A DNA stretch of 64,000 nt from Kosakonia sp. SMBL-WEM22 (lineage in GTDB: Bacteria > Pseudomonadota > Gammaproteobacteria > Enterobacterales > Enterobacteriaceae). Each line of letters opens with the position of its first letter. The stretch's first letter is position 1. Positions 45,867-54,751 of the stretch are shown here, in pieces. The notes below the pieces were generated by a model. It did not search any database. It was not told the DNA's origin and saw only the letters and a list, made by a program, of their open reading frames with translations. A program made the translations under genes and the position numbers. The stretch lies in the NCBI RefSeq assembly GCF_014490785.1, contig NZ_CP051488.1:992001-1056000 (forward strand), in the 5' to 3' direction.

Positions 45867-46658
45867 ATGACACAAATCGATCGTCTGCTCGGGATCATGC
45901 AGCGCCTGCGCGACCCGCAAACCGGCTGCCCGTGGGACAAAGAGCAGACTTACGCCACCATCGCGCCCTACACGCTGGAAGAGACTTACGAAGTGCTCGA
46001 CGCCATTTCGCGCGAAGACTTCGACGATCTGCGCGGCGAGCTGGGCGATCTGCTCTTCCAGGTGGTCTTCTACGCGCAGATGGCGCAGGAAGAGGGGCGT
46101 TTTGATTTCAACGATATTTGTGCCGCCATCAGCGACAAGCTGGAGCGCCGCCATCCGCATATCTTTGGCGACGCGCAGGCGGGCAACAGCGCCGAAGTGC
46201 TTGAGCGCTGGGAGCAGATCAAAACCGCCGAGCGGGCGGAGAAAGCGCAGCACTCGGCGCTGGATGATATCCCCCACAGCCTGCCAGCGCTGATGCGCGC
46301 CCACAAAATCCAGAAGCGCTGTTCAACCGTGGGCTTTGACTGGACCACCATCGGCCCGGTGCTCGACAAAGTGTATGAAGAGATCGACGAAGTGATGGAC
46401 GAAGCCAAACAGGCGGTCGTCGACCAGGCGCGCGTGGAAGAGGAGATGGGCGATCTGCTCTTTGCCACCGTGAATCTCTCTCGCCACCTGGGCGTTAAAG
46501 CGGAAGTGGCGCTGCAAAAAGCGAACCTCAAATTTGAGCGCCGCTTTCGCGAAGTCGAACGCATGGTTCAGGAGCGCGGTCTGGAAATGACTGGCGTAGA
46601 TCTGGAAACAATGGAAACTATCTGGCAGCAGGTAAAGCGCCAGGAACATGATCTTTAA
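45867..46658 (+). CDS. mazG: Nucleoside triphosphate pyrophosphohydrolase MazG
   Basis: Hydrolyses NTPs and dNTPs to monophosphates and pyrophosphate, house-cleaning and modulating ppGpp responses. The 263-residue protein has two MazG domains, with the metal-binding EExxE motifs in TLEETYEVLDAI (N-terminal) and YEEIDEVMDEAKQ (C-terminal). Length equals E. coli MazG. It follows the relA terminator directly, with no mazE or mazF between. Confidence 0.94.
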   Translation: MTQIDRLLGIMQRLRDPQTGCPWDKEQTYATIAPYTLEETYEVLDAISREDFDDLRGELGDLLFQVVFYAQMAQEEGRFDFNDICAAISDKLERRHPHIFGDAQAGNSAEVLERWEQIKTAERAEKAQHSALDDIPHSLPALMRAHKIQKRCSTVGFDWTTIGPVLDKVYEEIDEVMDEAKQAVVDQARVEEEMGDLLFATVNLSRHLGVKAEVALQKANLKFERRFREVERMVQERGLEMTGVDLETMETIWQQVKRQEHDL

Positions 46659-47010
46659 GGCATTTGTGGTAATAAGCGTAATTTGTGTGATTTTTTAAAT
46701 AGCAAGCGCTTGATTTACGTCAAAAACATTTGCTGGAAAGGGGCTATTTTCACACTCATTACGATTGTTGAAACGTTTCCGCTATCGCCGCTTCGGCTCA
46801 TCCAGAGGGCTTCCGGGCGGCAACAGCACGAATCCGCAAACGTTCAGAATTGTTGTACAAGCGGCGTCAGCCAAGAGAGCTAACGCTAATGCGGCCTGAA
46901 GAGAGAAGGGGAGGGGGAATGAAAGTTTGTGGCGCAACTCATCATCCGGTATACTGCTTTCCCGTCCTGGTTATTCCACCGTCTTTTAAACCTAACTTCT
47001 CAGGTTCAGC
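46659..47010. other. Intergenic region upstream of pyrG
   Basis: 350 bases between mazG and pyrG. It is A/T-rich at first. It should hold the pyrG promoter, but I could not identify one with confidence. A 66-codon open frame (46683-46883) has no ribosome-binding site or recognisable similarity and I do not call it. Confidence 0.5.
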
Positions 47011-48648
47011 ATGACAACGAACTATATTTTTGTGACCGGCGGGGTCGTATCCTCTCTGGGTAAAGGCATTGCCGCAGCCTCCCTGGCAGCTATTCTTGAA
47101 GCCCGTGGCCTCAAGGTCACCATGATGAAACTGGATCCGTACATTAACGTCGATCCGGGCACAATGAGCCCTATCCAGCATGGTGAAGTGTTCGTTACCG
47201 AAGATGGCGCAGAAACCGATCTTGATTTGGGTCACTACGAGCGTTTTATCCGCACTAAGATGACCCGTCGCAACAACTTCACCACCGGTCGTATCTACTC
47301 CGAGGTGCTGCGTAAAGAGCGCCGCGGCGACTATCTCGGTGCGACCGTGCAGGTTATCCCCCATATCACCAACGCCATCAAAGAGCGCATTATTGCCGGC
47401 GGCGAAGGCCACGACGTTGCGCTGGTTGAGATCGGCGGTACCGTGGGTGATATCGAATCCCTGCCATTCCTCGAAGCGATCCGCCAGATGGCGGTAGAAG
47501 TGGGCCGCGAGCGCACCCTCTACATGCATCTGACGCTGGTGCCCTATATGGCCGCTTCCGGTGAAGTGAAAACCAAGCCGACTCAGCACTCTGTGAAAGA
47601 GCTGCTCTCCATCGGTATTCAGCCAGATATCCTGATTTGCCGCTCCGATCGCGCCGTTCCGGCCAACGAAAGAGCGAAAATTGCTTTGTTCTGTAACGTT
47701 CCAGAAAAAGCAGTGATTTCTCTGAAAGACGTCGATTCCATTTATAAAATCCCGGGCCTGTTGAAATCTCAGGGGCTGGACGATTATATTTGTAAACGAT
47801 TCAGCTTGAACTGCCCGGAAGCGAATCTCGCCGAATGGGAGCAGGTGATTTATCAGGAAGCGAATCCGTCGGGCGAAGTCACGATTGGTATGGTCGGCAA
47901 GTACATTGAGCTGCCGGATGCCTATAAATCGGTGATTGAAGCGCTGAAACATGGTGGTCTGAAAAACCGCGTAACCGTCAACATCAAGCTGATTGATTCG
48001 CAGGATGTTGAGACGCGCGGCGTTGAGATCCTCAAAGGCCTCGATGCCATTCTGATCCCGGGCGGCTTCGGCTACCGCGGTGTAGAAGGCAAGATCGCCA
48101 CCGCGCGTTTTGCGCGTGAAAACAATATTCCTTACCTCGGCATCTGCCTGGGTATGCAGGTTGCGTTGATTGAGTATGCGCGCCACGTTGTCGGGATGGA
48201 GAACGCCAACTCCACGGAATTTGTGCCAGACTGTAAGTACCCGGTTGTGGCGCTGATCACCGAGTGGCGTGACGAAGAGGGCAACGTTGAGCAGCGTTCT
48301 GAGAAGAGCGATCTCGGCGGCACCATGCGCCTCGGCGCGCAGCAGTGCCAGCTTACGGATGAGAGCCTGGTTCGCCAGCTGTATGGCGCAGAAACGATTG
48401 TTGAGCGCCATCGCCATCGCTACGAAGTCAACAACATGCTGCTGAAACAGATTGAAGCTGCGGGCCTGCGCGTTGCGGGCCGTTCCGGGGATGATCAGTT
48501 GGTCGAGATCATCGAAGTGCCGAACCATCCGTGGTTTGTTGCTTGCCAGTTCCACCCGGAGTTTACTTCTACGCCGCGTGACGGACATCCGCTGTTTGCC
48601 GGCTTTGTGAAAGCCGCCAGCGAGTATCAAAAGCGCCAGGCGAAGTAA
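47011..48648 (+). CDS. pyrG: CTP synthase
   Basis: Amidates UTP to CTP with ATP and glutamine. The 545 residues match E. coli PyrG. The N-terminal synthetase domain starts MTTNYIFVTGGVVSSLGKGI (P-loop). The C-terminal class I glutaminase domain has the nucleophile Cys in YLGICLGMQ (about residue 379) and the His/Glu pair in FHPEFTSTP. Followed by eno after 77 bases with a CAGTGCACCC/GGGTGCATTG hairpin between. A 571-codon open frame on the opposite strand is only its shadow. Confidence 0.97.
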   Translation: MTTNYIFVTGGVVSSLGKGIAAASLAAILEARGLKVTMMKLDPYINVDPGTMSPIQHGEVFVTEDGAETDLDLGHYERFIRTKMTRRNNFTTGRIYSEVLRKERRGDYLGATVQVIPHITNAIKERIIAGGEGHDVALVEIGGTVGDIESLPFLEAIRQMAVEVGRERTLYMHLTLVPYMAASGEVKTKPTQHSVKELLSIGIQPDILICRSDRAVPANERAKIALFCNVPEKAVISLKDVDSIYKIPGLLKSQGLDDYICKRFSLNCPEANLAEWEQVIYQEANPSGEVTIGMVGKYIELPDAYKSVIEALKHGGLKNRVTVNIKLIDSQDVETRGVEILKGLDAILIPGGFGYRGVEGKIATARFARENNIPYLGICLGMQVALIEYARHVVGMENANSTEFVPDCKYPVVALITEWRDEEGNVEQRSEKSDLGGTMRLGAQQCQLTDESLVRQLYGAETIVERHRHRYEVNNMLLKQIEAAGLRVAGRSGDDQLVEIIEVPNHPWFVACQFHPEFTSTPRDGHPLFAGFVKAASEYQKRQAK

Positions 48649-48725
48649 AATATACAAAGACAGTGCACCCCGATGGGTGCATTGTTGTCTGGAGTTTTAG
48701 TTTAACTTGTACTGAGGAAAACCTA

Positions 48726-50024
48726 ATGTCCAAAATCGTTAAAGTCATCGGTCGTGAAATCATCGACTCCCGTGGTAACCCGACTGTTGAAGCAGAAGTT
48801 CACCTGGAAGGTGGTTTCGTTGGTCTGGCTGCCGCTCCGTCAGGTGCTTCCACTGGTTCCCGCGAAGCGCTGGAACTGCGCGATGGCGACAAATCCCGTT
48901 TCCTGGGTAAAGGCGTAACCAAAGCAGTTGGCGCAGTTAACGGCCCGATTGCTCAGGCGCTGCTTGGCAAAGATGCCAAAGACCAGGCTGGCATCGATAA
49001 GATCATGATCGATCTGGACGGTACTGAGAACAAATCTAACTTCGGCGCCAACGCAATCCTCGCCGTCTCCCTGGCTGCTGCGAAAGCTGCTGCTGCCTCT
49101 AAAGGCCAGCCGCTGTACGAGCACATCGCTGAACTGAACGGCACCCCGGGCAAATACTCCATGCCGGTTCCGATGATGAACATCATCAACGGCGGCGAGC
49201 ACGCTGACAACAACGTCGACATCCAGGAGTTCATGATCCAGCCGGTTGGCGCTTCCAGCGTTAAAGAAGCAATCCGCATGGGTTCTGAAGTGTTCCATCA
49301 CCTGGCGAAAGTGCTGAAGTCTAAAGGCATGAACACCGCTGTGGGTGACGAAGGTGGCTACGCGCCGAACCTGGGTTCCAACGCCGAAGCACTGGCTGTT
49401 ATCGCTGAAGCGGTAAAAGCAGCAGGATACGAACTGGGCAAAGACATCACCCTGGCGATGGACTGCGCAGCGTCTGAATTCTACAAAGACGGCAAATATG
49501 TGCTGGCTGGCGAAGGCAACAAAGCCTTCTCTTCTGAAGAGTTCACTCACTTCCTGGAAGAGCTGACCAAACAGTACCCGATCGTCTCCATCGAAGATGG
49601 CCTGGACGAATCCGACTGGGACGGCTTTGCATACCAGACCAAAGTGCTGGGCGACAAAATCCAGCTGGTGGGCGACGACCTGTTCGTAACCAACACTAAG
49701 ATCCTGAAAGAGGGTATCGAAAAAGGTATCGCTAACTCCATCCTGATCAAATTCAACCAGATCGGTTCCCTGACCGAAACCCTGGCTGCAATCAAGATGG
49801 CGAAAGATGCGGGCTACACTGCCGTTATCTCTCACCGCTCTGGCGAAACTGAAGACGCAACCATCGCTGACCTGGCGGTAGGTACTGCGGCTGGCCAGAT
49901 CAAAACCGGTTCCATGAGCCGTTCTGACCGCGTTGCTAAATACAACCAGCTGATTCGTATCGAAGAAGCGCTGGGTGAAAAAGCACCGTACAACGGTCGT
50001 AAAGAGATCAAAGGCCAGGCATAA
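48726..50024 (+). CDS. eno: Enolase
   Basis: Converts 2-phosphoglycerate to phosphoenolpyruvate and is a structural part of the RNA degradosome. With the start MSKIVKVIGREIIDSRGNPT the protein has 432 residues as in E. coli. Signature LLIKFNQIGSLTE-like sequence (ILIKFNQIGSLTET), the metal ligands in AMDCAA, SIEDGLDE and GDDLF, and catalytic SHRSGETED are intact. Codon use is strongly biased to major codons, as for a highly expressed gene. The upstream AGGAAAACCTA region holds the ribosome-binding site. Confidence 0.98.
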   Translation: MSKIVKVIGREIIDSRGNPTVEAEVHLEGGFVGLAAAPSGASTGSREALELRDGDKSRFLGKGVTKAVGAVNGPIAQALLGKDAKDQAGIDKIMIDLDGTENKSNFGANAILAVSLAAAKAAAASKGQPLYEHIAELNGTPGKYSMPVPMMNIINGGEHADNNVDIQEFMIQPVGASSVKEAIRMGSEVFHHLAKVLKSKGMNTAVGDEGGYAPNLGSNAEALAVIAEAVKAAGYELGKDITLAMDCAASEFYKDGKYVLAGEGNKAFSSEEFTHFLEELTKQYPIVSIEDGLDESDWDGFAYQTKVLGDKIQLVGDDLFVTNTKILKEGIEKGIANSILIKFNQIGSLTETLAAIKMAKDAGYTAVISHRSGETEDATIADLAVGTAAGQIKTGSMSRSDRVAKYNQLIRIEEALGEKAPYNGRKEIKGQA

Positions 50025-50048
50025 TCCCTGCGCGTTTGTCTTAGAGAA

Positions 50049-50078
50049 ATGCCAGTCGAATGACTGGCATTTTTTTTA
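50049..50078 (+). terminator. Terminator of eno
   Basis: ATGCCAGTC and GACTGGCAT form a nine-base stem with a GAAT loop, then eight T. Its right end overlaps the stop codon of the convergent reductase gene at 50076. Confidence 0.93.
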
Positions 50079-51185
50079 CTTAAAATCGACTTCCATCTGC
50101 TGCGGAATAGATAAACCGCGCGTCGTCTGCACACAGCGGGCGATATAGTCGGTGAAGCGCGGCGGCTTCGGCATGCCCATGCTCAGCAGCTTATCATTAC
50201 TGAAACGCACGTTGAGCGTAGCGAAGGCGCCATATAAGCGCATCGCTTTCAGCATCAGCCGCTCATTGCATGGCCCGAAGATACCCTTCAGCTCGCGGCG
50301 CATCTTTACCAGCGTCTCATAGCTTACCTGCGCGTAGTTATCGGCAATCGGGGCTTTCTCCAGCGCCTGCGCCATTGCGCTGTCGATATCCACAAAGCGC
50401 ACACTGTTCTCCTCGCCGGCAGAGATATGCACGACCTCTCCGTGCGCCATCTCGTTCTCCAACAGCATCAGCAGCGCATCAGCACAGTAATCAACCGGGA
50501 TCACATCCACGCGATCCTCCAGCGAGCACATAAATTTTTGCAGCATCAGCCCCATACTGAAGACCCAGAAAATACTGGTCGACGGCTGGCAGCCGTGGCA
50601 CGTATGCCCAACTACGATAGAGGGACGGGCAATAACCAGCGGTAGCTGCGGGCAGTGCTGGCGCATCAGCTGTTCAATGGTCGATTTGGAGTGGGTATAC
50701 GCCACAAGGTGCTCCGCATTTTCACGGAACTCTGCGCTCTCGGCCACCAGCGAATCCGGCTCCGGGGTGCACGACATCGCCGTGCCGACATGCAGGAAAC
50801 GCTGCAAGCCCGTTACCTGCGCCATCCGGCGCGCGAAGGCGAGCGTACCTTCCACATTCACTTTCCAGATCAGCGGATTGCTGCCAAAGGAGGCTACCGC
50901 CGCGCAGTTGACCACATGGGTCACCTGCTCAAGGCGCAGATCGTTGAGAAAGCTCTCCGGCTCGCCCAAATCACCGCAGAGGATCTGCCCGGTGTTAAGC
51001 GCGGCAAGCTGCGCCTCGCTGAGATTAAATTTGCGCATATTGGTGACAATGCGTGCCAGCCCGGTTTCGCGATCGGCGGCGCGCACCAGCAGTAACAGAT
51101 TGACCTTTTCATTACGCTGCAGGATTTTTTCTAATACTGCTCCGCCCAGAAAACCCGTTGCGCCCGTTATTAATAGTGTGGTCAT
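50076..51185 (-). CDS. NAD(P)-binding reductase of the extended SDR (thioester reductase-like) family
   Basis: Predicted NAD(P)-dependent reductase or epimerase, 369 residues. The N-terminal Rossmann motif is TGATGFLGGAVLEKIL and the catalytic Tyr-Lys pair is YTHSKS (about residues 163-168). The sequence HVVNCAAVASFG and VNVEGTLAFARRM are typical of the male-sterility/thioester-reductase (NAD_binding_4) subfamily, which reduces acyl thioesters. No carrier protein or synthetase gene is nearby. It is absent from this position in E. coli K-12. The stop codon lies inside the eno terminator. Function and substrate are unknown. Confidence 0.75.
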   Translation of the reverse strand: MTTLLITGATGFLGGAVLEKILQRNEKVNLLLLVRAADRETGLARIVTNMRKFNLSEAQLAALNTGQILCGDLGEPESFLNDLRLEQVTHVVNCAAVASFGSNPLIWKVNVEGTLAFARRMAQVTGLQRFLHVGTAMSCTPEPDSLVAESAEFRENAEHLVAYTHSKSTIEQLMRQHCPQLPLVIARPSIVVGHTCHGCQPSTSIFWVFSMGLMLQKFMCSLEDRVDVIPVDYCADALLMLLENEMAHGEVVHISAGEENSVRFVDIDSAMAQALEKAPIADNYAQVSYETLVKMRRELKGIFGPCNERLMLKAMRLYGAFATLNVRFSNDKLLSMGMPKPPRFTDYIARCVQTTRGLSIPQQMEVDFK

Positions 51186-51578
51186 GTGTGCTATCCCATT
51201 CTGTTTGAATGGGCGGATTGTAGGAGTAGAAAAGTAAACGCCAGATAAATAAACGCGCGGGGTAAAAAAGCGAAAATTAAGCTTAATTTAAGGAAAGTCT
51301 TGTGGGGGATTTTTATAAGACAGCGAAGCCGGGAAAAAAATCCGGACAAGATAAATAAATTATATATGTGCATGATTTTATTTATTTTTAATTGTCTTGC
51401 GACAACATGAAATAAAAGCGTAAATCATTTCCATGTGTAAAATAAATAATCTCTGCTTACATCCTTTTTCCCCTTTAAAAATCATATTAGATGATTCGCA
51501 TGTGCTAATCGCGGACAGGCACTTTCGCTTTTAACGATAATAATAAACGTAACTCTAAACAGTCAGAGGGGGCCGACA
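51186..51578. other. A/T-rich intergenic region between reductase and nanE-like gene
   Basis: About 390 bases, markedly richer in A and T than the flanking genes. It separates two divergent genes and must contain both promoters. I see no RNA gene, no clear operator and no open frame worth calling. Confidence 0.5.
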
Positions 51579-52268
51579 ATGTTAGAGCAAATCAAAGGCA
51601 AGCTGGTGGTCTCATGCCAGGCGCTGGAAAATGAGCCGCTACACAGTCCGTTTATTATGGCGAGGATGGCGCTGGCAGCCGCAGAGGGTGGCGCGGCGGG
51701 AATTCGGGCTAACAGCGTGGTCGATATTGAAGCCATCAAAGAGCAGGTCGCGCTACCGGTGATTGGCCTGTTAAAGCGTGACTACCCCGACAGCGAAGTG
51801 TTTATTACGCCCACGCTGCGCGAAGTGGAGGAGTTAGTGGCCGCCGCGCCAGAGATGATTGCGCTTGATGCCACCGACCGTCCGCGCCCCGGCGGCGAAA
51901 CGCTCGCGCAACTGGTCGCCGGGATCCGCGCCCGCTGGCCTGCGCTGCGACTGATGGCGGATGTCGCAAGCATTGAAGAAGCGGTGATAGCAGAGGAGCT
52001 TGGTTTCAATTGCGTCGGCACCACGCTCTACGGTTATACGGCGCAGACGGAGGGCCATACGCTGCCGGAGAGTGACTTTGCCCTGCTTAAAGGGGTGCTG
52101 GCAGCGGTTGATATTCCAGTCATTGCGGAAGGAAATGTCGATACGCCCGAGCGCGCGGCGCGCTGCCTCGCCCTCGGTGCCCATGCAGTGGTGGTGGGCG
52201 GTGCCATCACCCGCCCGCAACAGATCACGCGCCGTTTTACCGACGCAATAAGATCACCAGCTATCTGA
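51579..52268 (+). CDS. nanE: Putative N-acetylmannosamine-6-phosphate 2-epimerase
   Basis: TIM-barrel epimerase expected to convert ManNAc-6-P to GlcNAc-6-P. The 229-residue protein has the NanE blocks GKLVVSCQALENEPLHSP, LPVIGLLKRDYP, FITPTLREVEEL, IALDATDRPRP, GTTLYGYT and VIAEGNVDTPE. The Lys in LLKRDYP and Glu in AEGNVDTP are the expected catalytic residues. None of the usual partners (nanA, nanT, nanK, nagB) is nearby, so this may be a second, orphan copy. Its last 15 bases overlap the end of the convergent TPM gene. Confidence 0.85.
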   Translation: MLEQIKGKLVVSCQALENEPLHSPFIMARMALAAAEGGAAGIRANSVVDIEAIKEQVALPVIGLLKRDYPDSEVFITPTLREVEELVAAAPEMIALDATDRPRPGGETLAQLVAGIRARWPALRLMADVASIEEAVIAEELGFNCVGTTLYGYTAQTEGHTLPESDFALLKGVLAAVDIPVIAEGNVDTPERAARCLALGAHAVVVGGAITRPQQITRRFTDAIRSPAI

Positions 52269-53192
52269 CGAGCCGCCGCCGTCGCTGGAGCCGCCATCGC
52301 CGGAGCTTGAGCTGTCGCTGCTGTGGCTACCGCTATCACCGCCCGAATGGTGGTGAAGATGGCTGGTGGAGGTCGAGTTCCAGGTGGCGCTGTCATCACG
52401 CAACGTGCTGCCGCCTACAGCCAGCAAGCGCTGCGGGTAGAGCCACAGAAAGAACAATCCCGAAAAGATGCTGATAAAAGGAACAGACAAGCTGAGCCAG
52501 ACAAAAGGCATCACCCAGGAGACAAACTCAGAGGTGATGGCGAGTGCCGGGGTTAGCAGCAGAGAGCCAAAAAAGAGCACCCGCACCGTTCTCTTTTTGC
52601 GTTTGAGAACCAGTAAAAAGAGGCCGACGGCGAGAAAGGGCAACCCTTGCCAGTAAGAGAAGTTAACCAGCTTTCCGCGCACCCATGCCCACGAAGCGGA
52701 GGCGGGCGACGGCAGCGGTTGCCCGCTCAGCAGCGCATCAACCCCCGCAAGTCCGTGGTTCAGGCCGGAGAGCAGATCGCCCTCTCTGAAGTAGGGCAGC
52801 ATCTGCTCTTTGATCACCTGGCTTGCCAGCGCATCAGTGATCACGCTTTCAGGACCACGCCCGACCTCCACGCGCACCCGGCGATCTTGCCAGGCCACAA
52901 GGATCAGCACGCCATCATTGCGCTGCGCATTGCCCAGCCGCCACGTATTAAAGGTTTGCGTGGCAAACGTTTCGAGGTTCTCACCCTCCAGGGAAGGCAA
53001 CACCAGCACAGCGACCTGCGCGCCGGTTCGCTTGTTAATATCTGAGACCTCGTCGATAAGCGACAATTTCTCATGGGATGAAAACAGATGCTGCGGATCG
53101 TTGACGAAGCCGAACATCGACGGAACCGGCAGTGCGTGGGCCTGAAAAGCAAGGGCCGACAATGCCAGTAGTAGAAGGATTATCTGTCTCAT
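52254..53192 (-). CDS. TPM-domain membrane protein with Ser/Gly-rich tail (YgcG family, copy 1)
   Basis: Membrane-anchored protein of unknown function, 312 residues from the chosen start MRQIILLLLALSALAFQAHA, a cleavable-type signal peptide, preceded by GGTGAGAA. After it comes a TPM domain (ALPVPSMFGFVNDPQHLFSSHEK, then VLVLPSLEGENLETFATQTFNTWRLG), then two or three membrane segments (about 165-260). The tail is dominated by Ser, Gly, Asp and His and ends SSDSW. A longer frame upstream would overlap copy 2 and is low in plausibility. It follows copy 2 by four bases, in an operon with the LemA gene. Confidence 0.8.
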   Translation of the reverse strand: MRQIILLLLALSALAFQAHALPVPSMFGFVNDPQHLFSSHEKLSLIDEVSDINKRTGAQVAVLVLPSLEGENLETFATQTFNTWRLGNAQRNDGVLILVAWQDRRVRVEVGRGPESVITDALASQVIKEQMLPYFREGDLLSGLNHGLAGVDALLSGQPLPSPASASWAWVRGKLVNFSYWQGLPFLAVGLFLLVLKRKKRTVRVLFFGSLLLTPALAITSEFVSWVMPFVWLSLSVPFISIFSGLFFLWLYPQRLLAVGGSTLRDDSATWNSTSTSHLHHHSGGDSGSHSSDSSSSGDGGSSDGGGSSDSW

Positions 53193-53196
53193 TTTC

Positions 53197-54111
53197 TCAC
53201 CAGCTTCCTGAAGATCCGCCGCCGCCGCTCGAGCCACCGCCGCCGGAACTGCTTCCACGCGAGCGGGTCGCCGCAGAGCTGCTGCTGCCTGAGCTGCTGC
53301 GCGATGCCCAGCCCGAACCGCTTCGCCCGCTGCGCCGATTTTCCTGCGCATAGCGGACGCGTAGTTTTCGCCCGAGCGGTGTTAACAGCACAATCATCAC
53401 TATAAAGGGCGTTGAAAAACTGACCAGGCAAAAGGGCAGCAACCACATGTGCCGCGCGCTGAAAAAGATTAGTGCAAAGCTGAGTGGGAAGGCGCCAATA
53501 AAGAGGGTCATCAGGCAGCTATGCTTTTCACGCAGTGCCAGCACCGCAATAAGCACAACCACGGCAATAAATGCCCACCAGGCAGAAAAGGGGATCGGCT
53601 GCGCGTCGCTTTCCGGATTGTGTGGTTGCGGCTGCGTTTGCCCGTCGAGAAGCTGGCTAATCCCCTCGACGCCTTGCATAACACCGCCCGCCAGATCGCC
53701 TGTTTTAAAGGCAGGAATAATCGCCTGGCGGATAATGCGGTTGGCCAACACATCAGTCAAGGTGCCTTCCAGCCCGTAGCCCACCTCAATGCGCACTTTT
53801 CGGTCTTGCCAGGCAACCAGCAGTAGCACGCCATCATCGCGCTGACGATCGCCGAGCTTCCAGTGCTCAAAGATACGGGAGGCGAACTGCTCAATGCTTT
53901 CCTCCCCGGTAGTCGGTAGCAGCAGCACCCCGGTCTGCGTGCCAGTGCGGGCGTTGAGTGCCGTCACTTTTTCGCTCAACGCTGCGCGATCCGCATCGCT
54001 TAAAAGCCCGGTCGGATCATTAACGAATCCGTGCATATCGGGGACGGGGAGGGCATTTGCTTTGACAGCAAAGCCGGTTAGCACCAGCCATAATACGGCT
54101 ATGCTTTTCAT
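53197..54111 (-). CDS. TPM-domain membrane protein with Ser/Gly-rich tail (YgcG family, copy 2)
   Basis: Paralogue of the downstream gene, about 304 residues. It has a signal peptide (MKSIAVLWLVLTGFAVKANA), a TPM domain (LPVPDMHGFVNDPTGLLSDADR, VLLLPTTGEESIEQFASRIFEHWKLGDRQRDDGVLLLVAWQDRKVRIEVGYGLEG), about three membrane segments, then an Arg/Ser-rich and Gly/Ser-rich tail ending GGSSGSW. ATGs at 54120 and 54129 are alternative starts adding three or six residues; none has a strong ribosome-binding site. The gene is 22 bases or less after lemA. TPM and LemA proteins often occur together; function is unknown. Confidence 0.78.
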   Translation of the reverse strand: MKSIAVLWLVLTGFAVKANALPVPDMHGFVNDPTGLLSDADRAALSEKVTALNARTGTQTGVLLLPTTGEESIEQFASRIFEHWKLGDRQRDDGVLLLVAWQDRKVRIEVGYGLEGTLTDVLANRIIRQAIIPAFKTGDLAGGVMQGVEGISQLLDGQTQPQPHNPESDAQPIPFSAWWAFIAVVVLIAVLALREKHSCLMTLFIGAFPLSFALIFFSARHMWLLPFCLVSFSTPFIVMIVLLTPLGRKLRVRYAQENRRSGRSGSGWASRSSSGSSSSAATRSRGSSSGGGGSSGGGGSSGSW

Positions 54112-54133
54112 TGCTCTCATTATTGCCATGAGA

Positions 54134-54751
54134 TTAGTGCGCGCGAGCCGGACTGAAATCGATGCGCGGAGCCTGGGGGCTGGCCGTCGCTTCATCGGGT
54201 AAATAGTTGCGCTTTTTGCTATAGCCCATCACTTTAGCCGTCAGAGATGCCGGAAATTGTCGCACCGTCACGTTGTAGCGCTCCACTGCTTTGATGTAGC
54301 GCCCGCGCGCTACGGCGATGCGGTTTTCAGTGCCTTCGAGTTGCACGGAGAGCGCCTGGAACAGCGCCTGGCTTTTCAGCTCAGGGTAGCGCTCATTGAC
54401 CACCATCATCTGGCGTAGAGCATGGCTCAAATTGGATTGCGCCGTGCCCCAGGATTGCAGCGCGTTGTCACTCTCCGGCGCATTTTGCAGCGCGGCAGTT
54501 GCTTGTTGCGCCTGGCTGCGCGCCAGCGTCACGGCTTCCAGCACCGTTTGCTCATGCTCGGCGTAGCCCTTCACCACCGACAGCAGGTTAGGGATAAGAT
54601 CGGCGCGGCGCTGATACTGGTTTAGCACTTCCGACCAGGCGGCATTGACGGCCTCATCCTGAGACTGCATATCATTGTAGCCGCAGCCTGTCAGGCCAAA
54701 GAGCAGCGTACACAACAGCACCAGACGGCGCACCGCACTCCAGTTCATCAC
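54134..54751 (-). CDS. lemA: LemA-family protein, predicted lipoprotein
   Basis: LemA proteins are helical, membrane-attached proteins of unknown role. This one has 205 residues; the N terminus MMNWSAVRRLVLLCTLLFGLTGC ends in lipobox LTGC (Cys23), so it is probably a lipoprotein rather than a single-pass membrane protein. The family core is clear: DEAVNAAWSEVLNQYQRRADLIPNLLSVVKGYA and LTAKVMGYSKKRNY. First gene of an operon with two TPM proteins. The second codon is also ATG, so the start is uncertain by one residue. Confidence 0.87.
   Translation of the reverse strand: MMNWSAVRRLVLLCTLLFGLTGCGYNDMQSQDEAVNAAWSEVLNQYQRRADLIPNLLSVVKGYAEHEQTVLEAVTLARSQAQQATAALQNAPESDNALQSWGTAQSNLSHALRQMMVVNERYPELKSQALFQALSVQLEGTENRIAVARGRYIKAVERYNVTVRQFPASLTAKVMGYSKKRNYLPDEATASPQAPRIDFSPARAH

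Noticed and set aside
44133..46304. 723-codon open frame on the minus strand across relA and mazG
   Set aside because: It is antisense to two unmistakable conserved genes; it is a shadow produced by the GC-rich third positions of relA and mazG.
46683..46883. 66-codon frame upstream of pyrG
   Set aside because: No ribosome-binding site, biased composition or recognisable similarity.
46942..48657. 571-codon open frame on the minus strand across pyrG
   Set aside because: Complete antisense shadow of pyrG, with no recognisable domain or ribosome-binding site.
48661..48684. CAGTGCACCC/GGGTGCATTG hairpin between pyrG and eno as a terminator
   Set aside because: No T run follows; pyrG and eno are probably at least partly co-transcribed, so I mention it only under pyrG.
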